DNA of 64,000 bases from Clavelina lepadiformis (lineage: Eukaryota; Chordata; Ascidiacea; Aplousobranchia; Clavelinidae). Of this stretch, positions 22,769 to 31,484 are shown piece by piece (positions within the stretch are counted from its first letter, which is position 1; each line of letters opens with the position of its first letter). Location of the stretch: contig NC_135243.1 in NCBI RefSeq assembly GCF_947623445.1, positions 4,900,501 through 4,964,500 of the forward strand. Reading direction: 5' to 3'. Position numbers and translations under genes: made by a program. The notes beneath the pieces are model-generated. The model was not told the DNA's origin. It did no database searches and saw only the letters and a list, made by a program, of their open reading frames with translations.

Positions 22769-24784
22769 AATGATCAAGTTAGATCGTCTTTTCGGACACC
22801 GGTTCGGCCGTTGCCAGCCGCTCCGGGTCCAATCGGAGGACCTCACTAAACCATTCAATCGGTAGTAGCTACGGCGGCGGTTCAACGTCAATTGAAAAAT
22901 AAAAACCTGAGTAATCTCACGCATATGATAGTTGCAAGTGCAATCATGCGAAGTAAAACGACCTCCCAAAGTCATTGATCACTCGGCCGGATAATCGAAT
23001 GCCGGTTAAACGAGGTACGGATAATCGAGGAAGTACTGTATTGGAAGCTTAGTCTCATACATTGCAATATGTTAAGAGAATCTGTTGAAAAGACGAATAA
23101 ATGGGGCATTTTTTGTGTTGAATATACGGAAAAGAATAGACTTATGCAGCACTTCTTCATTTAGCTAATCTCATTGTGTCTTTAGCTTTTGCTCATTCTT
23201 GTGGTTTTAGTGCAGATAGACTTACAACAACATTTAATATAGGCTGTTCCTTAAGATAAAATGCAACCTACGTTCAAAATTAAAAGGTACCAAAAATATC
23301 AAAATTCGCTAATATCTTAAAAACTAGAGCCAATTTGCAAAAACTAATGGCATTTTCGAGCTCAGCGCCCCTGATATACCCTAAAATCGTTCTTACCTTC
23401 CATGCCAAAATTTTTTTGTTGGCCAGTGTAATTTATACAAAAACCTTAAATGTAACCCTATTTACTGCATTCAAATATGCTTACTACATATATATATATA
23501 TATATACGATTTTATAACTCTTATTTTTAACTACATTCTTTTTAAGTGTAACAGCAATTATGGAAATGTTGTATTTTCACAGATTTTTTTTTGGAAAAAA
23601 CAAAGTAATGGCGCTAGCACTGGGAAAAACACCGGAAACAGAAATAATGAATGGATTACATAAGCTATCAACTAAGTTAGCTAATGAAGTTGGCGTGCTT
23701 TTCACATCGAAATCAAAGGAAGATGTGATTAGGTGATTAGTAGCAAATACGCTTTTTTAATCTCCAGTTGTACTTTTGCCTTACACTGTAGTGTATTGCT
23801 TTGATTTTCTTTTAATTTCCACTTGCTAAACACCGATGTAAAGATGCTAGAGATCATTTGTAAAAGTTTGTGCAAGTGCAACTTAAGAGAACCCCTACTT
23901 CATAATGTGCAAACACCTTACGTATATACATGTAGTAAACATTCTTTGTCTGTCATTAACTCAAATGTTAGTAGCAATTTGACCACCTTCATTATTATTC
24001 AGTTGGTTTGAGACTTACTCTGAACATGACTATGCAAGAGCTGGAAATATCGCCACCAGTGCTGTGGAATTAGACGAAGGGCCGCTTGTACAATTTTCAC
24101 ATGCTATTGAACCACATTTAAGAAAGCTCGGCTTACCTGTAGCATTGAAAAAAGGTATATTTAAGAACGTGGCTTAGAACTAACTGCTGTTGCATTAAGG
24201 CACTTACTTGACCAGCATGTTAGTAGTACCGGTAGCATGGTTATTATATTAAGTATTACTGACCGACACAACAGGAATACCATTAATATAGATTTTAATA
24301 CACTGATTTGCTTTAGGAATAGTGACTATGCTTCAAGACTACACAGTCTGCAGAGAGGGCGAAGTTTTAACACCGGAACAAGCAAAAATCTTGGTGATTA
24401 TTTAAGATAAAGCCGAAAAGGAATTTTGGTTGAATAAACATCAACAAAACCTAAAGTTTGACACTAAAACATGTTTTGGGTTCCTTGCAGAAACTGCTCA
24501 AGGTTGTGATGTCACAATTCAGCATTGAAATGAGGTGCACGTGGGACAAAGCATCAGGCAACTTTGAAGTGATGGACATGAAGCCAAGAGAACAGGTCTT
24601 CAACACAGTTCGCATAAAGTCAGACGACCAGGAATACAACTATATAGAAAGTGACATGAATGTCGACAAAGAGCAAAATGACAATGCTATGAAAGCCACT
24701 ACCAATGAGACAGACACCCCGCCTAGTCCTGAATCTCCACCACGAAGAGTGACTCGATCCCAGAGCAGGCACAGAAAGAAATAA
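19033..24784 (+). CDS. MRTO4: mRNA turnover protein 4 / ribosome assembly factor (7 exons, 287 aa)
   Basis: The exons are 19033-19060, 19567-19625, 19848-19951, 23583-23732, 24003-24154, 24317-24393 and 24491-24784 (864 nt). The product is recognised across its length: start MPKSKRDKR, then [90 protein letters not shown] and a final MRCTWD segment. MRTO4 (yeast Mrt4) is the nucleolar paralogue of stalk protein P0. It holds the P0 site on pre-60S ribosomes, and the family lacks the P0 C-terminal stalk-binding tail. Phases agree at every junction. At 287 residues it is longer than the roughly 240 of human MRTO4, through a tail rich in Asp/Asn/Thr that ends in a basic [13 protein letters not shown] rather than an acidic end. 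The stop overlaps an AATAAA. Intron 3 (19952-23582) is greatly expanded by nested transposons. Confidence 0.93.
20475..21530 (+). pseudogene. Broken coding region of the host transposon
   Basis: Open segments at 20514-20780, 20796-21044, about 21050-21150 and 21176-21436 belong to one disrupted protein. Motifs are [68 protein letters not shown] and [12 protein letters not shown] recognise these as a multi-copy uncharacterised protein family of invertebrate genomes, with a CxxC and a conserved GERFHQDI block. Breaks are an in-frame TAG near 20778, a frame change near 21040 and a TAA near 21151. Its position between inverted repeats supports a transposase role, but I know of no direct proof. 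It is clearly inactive here. Confidence 0.75.
21868..22126 (-). rRNA. 28S rRNA 5' fragment inside a transposon
   Basis: The minus strand begins CCTGAGGTCGGACGAGACTA, continues with CCCGCTGAATTTAAGCATAT and AAGCGGAGGAAAAGAAACTA, then TAGTAACGGCGAGTGAAGCG. These are the universal start of 28S rRNA. It stops after about 260 bases (near ACGTGCGTGCTTGGTA), where transposon sequence begins. Truncated and flanked by terminal repeats, it is not a functional gene, though the bases are well preserved. Confidence 0.9.
22127..22337 (-). other. ITS2 of the captured rDNA
   Basis: A GC-rich, CpG-rich spacer of roughly 210 bases between the 5.8S and 28S similarities on the minus strand. Boundaries are approximate. 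The compact length fits an invertebrate with small spacers. Confidence 0.7.
22338..22496 (-). rRNA. 5.8S rRNA copy inside a transposon
   Basis: The minus strand reads CTTGGCGGTGGATCACTCGG, CTCGCGAGTCGATGAAGGAC, GCAGCTAGCTGCGTGAATTA and GTGTGAATTGCAGGACACAT, and then TTGAGCATCGAC. These match metazoan 5.8S along its length, apart from a few differences (for example AGCTAGCT in place of the usual AGCCAGCT). Ends are estimated to within about 10 bases. Confidence 0.9.
22497..22710 (-). other. ITS1 of the captured rDNA
   Basis: A GC-rich spacer of about 210 bases between the 18S 3' end and 5.8S on the minus strand, with no other identifiable content. Boundaries are approximate. Confidence 0.7.
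22711..22877 (-). rRNA. 18S rRNA 3' fragment inside a transposon
   Basis: The minus strand carries GCTACTACCGATTGAATGGT, TTGATCATTTAGAGGAAGTA, AAAGTCGTAACAAGGTTTCC and GTAGGTGAACCTGCGGAAGG, ending in ATCATTA. That is the universal 3' end of 18S rRNA, about 165 bases. The capture starts abruptly near the GTAGCTACTACCG box. With ITS1, 5.8S, ITS2 and 28S it keeps natural rDNA order. Confidence 0.9.
23484..23510. repeat. (TA)n microsatellite
   Basis: About 11 TA dinucleotide units (CATATATATATATATATATA) in MRTO4 intron 3, 55 bases past the right end of the transposon. Confidence 0.9.
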
Positions 24785-24900
24785 ATTGTTTTTCTTCCAA
24801 ATTTTGTTTTTTATCGAAATCATAGTTTAGACAGCATTTAAACCTAAACTATAGTTTATTTAGGTTTATTTTGTTCTTGATGGTGCATAGTCGTACCTAC

Positions 24901-26658
24901 TCATAGTGCTGTGATTTTGTCTGTGCATGAGTAGTAACCATTTTGGGCAGTAGTAAGCCTTTGTGACAGGTGCACTTCATGAAAAGTCGCTTGTCCAAAT
25001 TTAAAGTCCTGTAGGTTCAACAGAATTGGACTCGCGTTAAAAGACTCCCTGCTTTTCCTGTTTCTATTATCTCTCTCCTTTCCATTTCTTCGAAAAATAG
25101 TATTCATGAGAGTGCCATGCAGTTTAACACGGTCGTACTGTTTTTCCGAAAGACCTGCAGCTGCAAAGGTTTCCGCGATTCTTTTAGCAATTACCTGAAG
25201 TCTTTCCGAGTCGTCCAGACACTGAACCTAACCAAAAGTGCAGATGTTAATCTATTACATTTCTCATAAATGGTATTCCAACTATGGACACAATTTGTTG
25301 TCAGGTTACTCATTTTAACTGGTTAAGTCATAAATCTTATCTTACGTTGATTATGATTTGTTATGAAAATTAACTTGGGTTTGTCAAGTGAGTATACAAT
25401 TACACTTGTAAATTTCACATGATTGCAATTCCAAGAGAACCCTCATAAAATTATAATTTTACTACATTAAATGTAAAAGAAACATTTAAACATTACCAAG
25501 TTAACTTCCAACTTTGTTTCTCTCACCTTAGCATAGAGTACATCAACTGCACCAGGGTCATCATTCATGTATTCAAGGCCCTCTACAGAGATCTCTAAAG
25601 GCACTCCATTACACATTTCACTTAATATTTCGTGCTGACATTTCTGGAAAATCTCCTTAGCATGGTTAATTTCGGATTCATTTAGTAAGACAAGTGTGCA
25701 AATGGTCAAGTGGAGCTTTAGAGGCTTCTGGAAAATTGATTCATCAATTCCTCGTTCTTTCGAAAAATCTTGCAACACCTTGTTTTTAAAATCTTGGAAA
25801 CCTGCTTTTACACTTTCGCTTGTCAACGGTATAGAAATGAAATGTGTGAAAGGTTGCTTCCATCTTTTAGAAGCAACCAGCAGATTAATTCGTGTTTTTG
25901 CTGATGTCACAGAGCACGATTCATTGCCAGTGATTATGACATCACCTTCCTGTCCCTTACCCGGGATTTGAATCTTGGTTTTTGTTTCATGTTCGAGTCG
26001 TTTTTTCATGTCCCCTCTGTTTCCAATTATGTATTTAAAAAACGAACTTGGAATTTGCAAAGCAGTTTCGTACCTTCAAAAAAAAGGTTATCTGTGAGAA
26101 ATGATTTATTGTGTAGAAATATTTCACCTTCTTTTTTTATTGTCATGAAATATTTCCCCCTTGAGCAAAAGCAGTGCTCATAATTACACAAAAATAAGAA
26201 CACATACATGAAAGACAAAGCTTCCAGAGTCAAAGAAACATGTTACACATAAGCTCTAATGCCTTACGGACATTAAACATCAGTAGTTTAAAAGGAATAT
26301 AGGCTACACAACTGAAGCTAGTTCTGATTTCAAAAAAATGTGATGCTTGTTTACAGAATAGTGTAACAAGCTGACAAACACTACAATAGCACTAAATTAC
26401 TGAAAATATTCAGAGCGAACTAAGCAGAATATTAAACCTTCACAGAGCCAGTAGACTGGTTACTTACAATCCTTTGGAATTTTTTGTCACATTTTCTTCC
26501 TCCTGACAGTCTGGTTCATCGTCCCACCAAGCATCCGATGTTTCATTATTTTCATGCAAAAACTCATCAGGAACAGGCGCTGGCTTCTCTACGTTATACT
26601 TGCAATATATTCGGCCGTTTATATTGATTAAATGAGGATTGAGTATGTCCATTTTCAT
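24901..26658 (-). CDS. ASCC1: Activating signal cointegrator 1 complex subunit 1 (3 exons, 354 aa)
   Basis: The exons are 26468-26658, 25527-26073 and 24901-25227 (1065 nt). The N terminus MDILNPHLININGRIY corresponds to the MEVLRPQLIRIDGR start of human ASCC1. A KH domain follows, with its GxxG loop as GNRG at residues 81-84. Then comes a 2H-phosphodiesterase-like (AKAP18-type) domain with both HxT motifs retained: HLT at 185-187 and HGT at 283-285. Between them is the family hallmark EYMNDDPGAVDVLYAK. Length equals the human protein. ASCC1 belongs to the ASCC complex that senses alkylation damage and assists transcription. The second ATG (MKMD versus MD, 26652) is an alternative start. The gene is tail-to-tail with MRTO4, 116 bases between stops, and carries AATAAA signals at 24855-24870. 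Confidence 0.93.
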
Positions 26659-27068
26659 ACGACAGCTTATACTTGAAGTCAAAGATAAAAATGTTACCTA
26701 AAGAGAAAATTTAACATGCAAGCTTATCAAGTCTAGTATAGAAATGCACTTGCACACCAGGCCATGAATTATTTAGGTCAATCATTATTCAGTTTCAAGA
26801 AGGCTACGAAGTGCGCAGAAAACAAAATCAATCACCTTCTTCACCGAACTTCTTATTATCCAGAAACTCAGTGAAGGCTTTTCCTAGGCCAATCATGGGA
26901 ATTACCCAATCACAGGACTTACCCTGTCTACAATTTGTTAAAACAGCATTTCACTTTTTTATACAGTATAAATATTGCAATTTGTTTGATTTATACAAAA
27001 CGATAAAAATATATAAATCATTTTAGAAAATAACAATCAGAAAGTTTTTTTTAACACTATTTGTTATT
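26659..27068. promoter_or_regulatory. ASCC1 upstream region
   Basis: About 0.4 kb between the ASCC1 start and the small minus-strand gene at 27095. Any ASCC1 promoter should lie here. No TATA box or CpG-rich block is visible. One repeated AATAAA-like signal at the right end belongs to the neighbour. Confidence 0.3.
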
Positions 27069-27094
27069 TTTATTCTTAATAAAGCTATAACTTT

Positions 27095-27292
27095 TTAAGT
27101 TTGCACGATTGGTCGTAAACCACTTTTCGAAACTTCAGGTGTAAAAACTTTAAAAAACGTTCCAGCGTGGTATAATACAAAAAGCACGAAGCTCCAGTTA
27201 ACATTCTTTTTTATTTCCTCAAGTCCGCTATATCCTTGGACTTCTTGTACAATAAGTGCGTTTATGTTTTCTTTCTGGCTGCGTTGCATCAT
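27095..27292 (-). CDS. Intronless 65-aa membrane microprotein candidate
   Basis: ATG at 27292 opens a 65-codon frame ending in TAA at 27095, with an AATAAA (complement at 27069-27074) about 20 bases downstream, a good polyadenylation distance. The N terminus is polar (MMQRSQKENINALIVQEVQG), then an amphipathic EEIKKNVNW leads into an aromatic hydrophobic segment (WSFVLFVLYHAGTFFKVF) and a short basic tail (SKSGLRPIVQT). This resembles small tail-anchored organellar proteins such as TOM-complex small subunits in layout only. I cannot assign a family. It lies between ASCC1 and MRPL58. Confidence 0.4.
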   Translation of the reverse strand: MMQRSQKENINALIVQEVQGYSGLEEIKKNVNWSFVLFVLYHAGTFFKVFTPEVSKSGLRPIVQT

Positions 27293-27592
27293 TTCTTGTC
27301 CTAGGTTTACATTATTTTCATGTTTTTATTTCAATCCGCGGCGGTTTAATGTAATAAATCCGTAATTTATGAAAGAACATTTATCTTCGCTAACATCCGA
27401 AAAACTTACATTTCCCTAAAATATGTTTTTATAAAGGGGTTTCCCCATTTGTGTAGTGAATTTTGCTGTCTTGATTATACTGTATTTGATTTTATTCCTT
27501 ATCTTCTGCTGTAGTGTTTAGGACGTGTATTTATTGGTATCTTTTACCGCTGCGCTTGCAAATATTATCTACATAAAGAATAGCCCTGGAAA

Positions 27593-30279
27593 ATGTCACT
27601 TATTCCGCGAAGAATTTTTCAAAATTGCCGAATGTGTTGCTATTGCTTTTCTCGAACACTCGCCTATAAAAGCATTTACAACGTAGAGAATTTATATCCG
27701 GGAAGCAAAGATCTGATGTCCGCTTTTTCTTTCAAATCATCTGTAAGTAAATTGAAAAGAAGTTATTTCTGTTAATAAGAATAGTTAAATAGGTATCAAA
27801 TTCGGCGATGTTGATTAACAGGTTATGGTATCAAAATCGGGGTCAAGTGCATAAGTGCGCGACCAAATGGTGTCACAATTTGGGCAGCAGGGATCTAGTA
27901 CACATCACGCGATTGTGCACTTCTGCATTAAACCAAAAATCAGTGGTGGGATTCAGCCTGTTCGCACCGGTTGTTAACAAGCGTATGTATAGGCCTATGT
28001 GTATGTCGGCTCCGGGTTAATATGGGGTGCTGTTAGTGAGCGAACCGGTTGTTAAGATTTTTGAATCCTACCGCTGCCTAAAATCGTTATATGTGCATTC
28101 TATTTCAATCACATGCTAACACAGATTGAATGAAATTTAATACTTCATCACGTATATTTCATACAGCTTGTTGTTTAACGTTGGCGATTAGGTTAGAAGA
28201 TTAGGGTATGCAAATACTTTGTTTTCGCTATTCAGGATTTAATTGAAGTTACGTTTAAAACATTTAAAAACTCTGTAGATAGGTTAGGTTAAGTATACAA
28301 GTTATGATAACAACAGTTCAAGTTAAAGAAACAAGAAACTGATGAACGTTACTTCACAGTCCACTTTTTTATTCTAAAATGGCGAATTGCAAATAACTAC
28401 AACTTCTAACTGCAAAAATATATTTCAGGACAAGTTCAAGGAACAGAGTGGATTTTCAGGAAAAATTCCTATAAGTATGTTTTACATACTATACTATATA
28501 TACAATACTATACTATAGTATACTATACTATATATATACTTTTTCTATAAATTGATTCTTTCTGTTGACCTTTTCTGTTATCAGTTGGGAATAGTCAAAT
28601 GAAGGCATTTAAATAATCTGACCAGTAAAGTAGTTGATGAATACAATGTATTCAAATAGTCACTTTTGTGTTTGGTTTATTTTGTAGTAGTATTGTTAAA
28701 ATGAAGTAATTCTCATTGCAGAAGACCTAACTGTGAAGTACAGCAAAAGTTCAGGCCCTGGTGGTCAGCATGTCAATAAAAGTAGGTTCTGTTTGTTTTG
28801 TTGCACTTGTGCTGACAATTATTGAGTTGAAAAGCAAGGCACTTTTTGACGAAATATTGGGGATGCAGCATGGAAAAAATTGGCGGGACCGAGTACAATC
28901 TTAAAGTCTACCAGACCTAGGCTAAACATAAAGCGAGCCAGTTTTTGGTGGGAAATTTCAATCGTTGAACCATTTCTTTTCTTGCTTCTAAAAAAGTTTC
29001 TTGTTTCTTCTTTTTTTCTGATAAAAGACAAAATAAGAAACATGAGAAACCAATGTCTTTTTAATTTATATATTTTCTTTAAGCAAGCACAGAATTGGTT
29101 CACAAGTTGCTCCTTTCTCGCCATGACTTTGGCCAGTTGAGCTGCAGCTCACTCTTAAAAAATCTCAGGGGTGCAGTTATCATGCTTTCTACTATGGCTG
29201 CAATGTAATTGAAACACAATGTAGATGCCTGACTGGTGAAATAGAGCATCCCACCTGTATGAATTGTATGCATTCATGAATTTTCATGTATTTACTGCAT
29301 TTAATCATAGTTTGCTAGTGTAGTATATTCATGCTAAAAATTGCACATAATTTACATTTTTTCACTGAAAAGCATTGAGCAAGGTCGAAGTTCGTTTCCA
29401 TGTTTTGAGCGCCGAATGGATCCCGGAAACAACAAGATCTCTTATTCTGGAGAAAGTGAGTTCTAAATGATATCGGCAAGTTACTTTTTTATGTTTACAG
29501 AAATGCTTATTTGCTGATTATTTCTTTGGTGGTATTAAACTAACTTTCTAAATATTGCGTGAATCAACTTTTGTTTTAGAAAACTTTTGCATTTCCTGTC
29601 ACAAATTCTCCATTTATTATACATTTCTTTAATTGCCACTGCTTTACCATTATTCTCTAATATTTAATTCTGCTTTAGTATGATAGATAGTAATGCCTAA
29701 TTCTGAAATCCTTGATTCATAGTTTTGGAAGAAGATCACCAGGAATGGAGAGTTGATAGTCTGGTGTGACGACAGCAGGTATCAGTTGAACAACATGAAG
29801 AGCTGTTTGAGCGAGATAAGGGAGTTGATAAAAATTGCTGAGACTCCTCCGGATACGAGCAAGGAAGAACGAATTGCAGAATTGTATGATATGGACAGGT
29901 GAGTTGCGATCAGTTTTTTTTGGGGGATAAAAACGATTTCTTGAATTTCTTCAGAGATCTCTCAAAATTTATACTTAGAGTGTAAGGAGAAAATTGTCAG
30001 TTAGTCTTTTGAAAGTTTTTAGCGGTCTCCAAAGCAAAACCCCAGTTACAAATTGCAATCCTCCGATATTATGTTCCCACGATTACAACTTTCATAATAC
30101 TTGTATTCTTGTTTCAATTAAAACTTTGTATTAGTTAACTTGATAATAACTTGAAAGACTTGGTTAATTACTGAAGATTTTATTTGATTTATAGCGTACA
30201 AGCTGCGCATAAGAAGCGCTTGATGAAAAAACGAAAAAACAGTTTTACGAAAGCAATGCGAAGTCCACAGTACGACTGA
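27593..30279 (+). CDS. MRPL58: Mitoribosome peptidyl-tRNA hydrolase ICT1/mL62 (6 exons, 199 aa)
   Basis: The exons are 27593-27742, 28429-28474, 28722-28781, 29373-29455, 29723-29898 and 30195-30279 (600 nt). An N-terminal presequence-like segment is followed by YKSIYNVENLYPGS, matching human FKSIYSLDKLYPES. Next come the class I release-factor motif SSGPGGQHVNK (GGQ at 79-81), SKVEVRFHVLSAEWIPE, a central helical region and a basic tail (KKRLMKKRKNSF). The GGQ protein is an integral large-subunit component that hydrolyses peptidyl-tRNA on stalled mitoribosomes, and the basic tail reaches into the empty mRNA channel. The length is close to the 206 residues of the human protein. AATAAA follows at 30380-30385. 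Exons 2-4 are only 46-83 nt. Confidence 0.93.
27848..27936 (-). repeat. Dispersed palindromic repeat R2, copy
   Basis: Read on the minus strand, AAGTGCACAATCGCGTGATG, TACTAGATCCCTG and CAAATTGTGACACCAT, ending GCGCACTTATGCACTTG, matches 51797-51885 on the plus strand. Both ends carry the inverted motif AAGTGCACAA / TTGTGCACTT, so the unit is MITE-like. Located in MRPL58 intron 1 directly before the hAT element. Confidence 0.5.
27941..28076. mobile_element. hAT-type MITE, CAGTGGTGGGATTCA family
   Basis: The left end is CAGTGGTGGGATTCA, and the right end (inverted) is CAGCGGTAGGATTCA. They are flanked by 8-bp duplications CCAAAAAT (27933-27940) and CCTAAAAT (28077-28084). Internal ACCGGTTGTTAACA and GAACCGGTTGTTAA blocks are shared with the copy at 52568-52730. 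It is 136 bp without a coding region and lies in MRPL58 intron 1. Confidence 0.8.
28486..28548. repeat. ATACT/ATATA microsatellite
   Basis: Runs of ATACTATACTATATAT in both orientations over about 60 bases (self-complementary) in MRPL58 intron 2. Confidence 0.8.
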
Positions 30280-30385
30280 AGCAAGTCATCTATCTCATTT
30301 AGAAAAATTTTCACAATCACTTTTTTACTTGTAGTGGCAGCATTGTTGTCTGCATGTGCCATTTTTATTTTGCCAAGCTAATAAA

Positions 30386-31484
30386 GAAAATGTTGACACC
30401 TTGACAAAAAGACAATAATGAAGATGTATTACAACATGGCATTATGTTAATAACCACTACTATATTTTTAGTCAACTTCATTTGCCAGTAGGACTTACCA
30501 ATGGCTAGAACGGTGGACTAAAATACCACATTAGGTTATATTTAACAACATACAGCAGAGATCATGGTATTTTATCAAATACCTTCGTATAAGATTAAAC
30601 CTTTATGTATGGTAAAATCACAAATACTACAATTCCAAAAGTGTTGTTATATAAATGAATACAAGATGGCAAGAACCTGATACAGAACAATGAAAATAGC
30701 TGGATAAAAAACCTTATTATACAACCAAAGTGAACTTCTGAACATAGACTAAGCAGTGACCCAGCCAAAGTTAATCTTCCCCTCTTACAAAGTTCCACAA
30801 GCACTTTAGGGCTTTTACAAGTAGACGCTTCCCCAAGCCCCATTGTCCACTGATTTCAACCACATTAATATTTGAAAACTTGCACATTTGGAAAAAAGTT
30901 TGAAAGTTGCACCAACACATGAAAATGGAGTAAAGCATTTTCAGTAAAGAGTTGTGCTTTGGTAGAAGCAAACTCCAAAATCACGGGCACCATATTCTAG
31001 AATTTTCAGTGACAACAGTATTCAGAAAGAGCGTATAACAGTAATTAGCAAGTTAAATGTTAATTCTGACATGGAAACACTGAACCAGCAAGTGCATGTG
31101 TTGGAAGGTTTTGGAAAGATTTACTTAAATCATAAGCAATGAAGAAATACAAAGCTTGACAGAAGTATGTGGACAGTTTAAACATGCACCACAAAATATG
31201 ATATCTTTGAACGTTTCCTACATTTTTCTAACAAAATACCCAATTGTATAAACTCTAACATGATTCAAGCCGACAACATTGAAACTAATGTGCAAAGATA
31301 ACAACCCACAATCAATCGATTTACCAAAACAAATATAACTGTCATGATATCAACAGCCTGAATAAAACTGATAGAAATTACATGCTACTTGGACAACTTT
31401 CTTTCCATTCCTCGCAACCATGTTGATAGACTGAATATTTCAGAGGTGCCTTTAAGACATTGTTACTTTCAGTGAACAAATTGT
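30386..31484. other. Intergenic, tail-to-tail
   Basis: About 1.1 kb between the MRPL58 polyadenylation signal and the ABCB6-like copy 1 stop. It holds only 3' flanks. The open frames at 30595-30971 (minus) overlap each other in different frames and look random. Confidence 0.4.

Larger units (their letters stand above)
21775..23038. mobile_element. Pogo/Tigger-like element filled with rDNA
   Basis: The left end CAGTACTTCCTCGATTATCC and the right end GGATAATCGAGGAAGTACTG are exact inverted repeats of at least 21 bp. TA lies on both sides (21773-21774 and 23039-23040), the target duplication of the Tc1/mariner/pogo superfamily. Further CGGATAA / TTATCCG motifs occur subterminally at both ends (near 21835-21850 and 22985-23020). 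The 1264-bp element has no transposase. Nearly all of its interior (about 21868-22877) is an inverted rDNA segment, and its GC content far exceeds the surroundings. A degenerate solo end of the same type is at 11380. Confidence 0.85.
20118..23428. mobile_element. Decayed DNA transposon with about 130-bp inverted repeats
   Basis: The left end reads CACAGGCCAACAAAAAAA and the right end, read inverted, CACTGGCCAACAAAAAAA. The inverted similarity continues for about 130 bases, including GGTATATCAGGGGCGCTGAG, CGAAAATGCCATTA and TTGGCTCTAGTTTTT. Both sides are flanked by TAA, consistent with a 3-bp target duplication. CAC termini with 3-bp duplications fit the CACTA/EnSpm-like group, but that is inference from the ends only. 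The element lies in MRTO4 intron 3. It carries a broken coding region (20475-21530) and has itself received the pogo-like insertion at 21775-23038. Confidence 0.75.

Noticed and set aside
22028..22849. Long GC-rich open frames in both strands
   Set aside because: They are translations of rDNA (28S, ITS2, 5.8S, ITS1, 18S) and not protein genes.
28819..29140. Overlapping frames of 86 and 101 codons on opposite strands
   Set aside because: Both lie in MRPL58 intron 3 and shadow each other. Neither has a recognisable domain.
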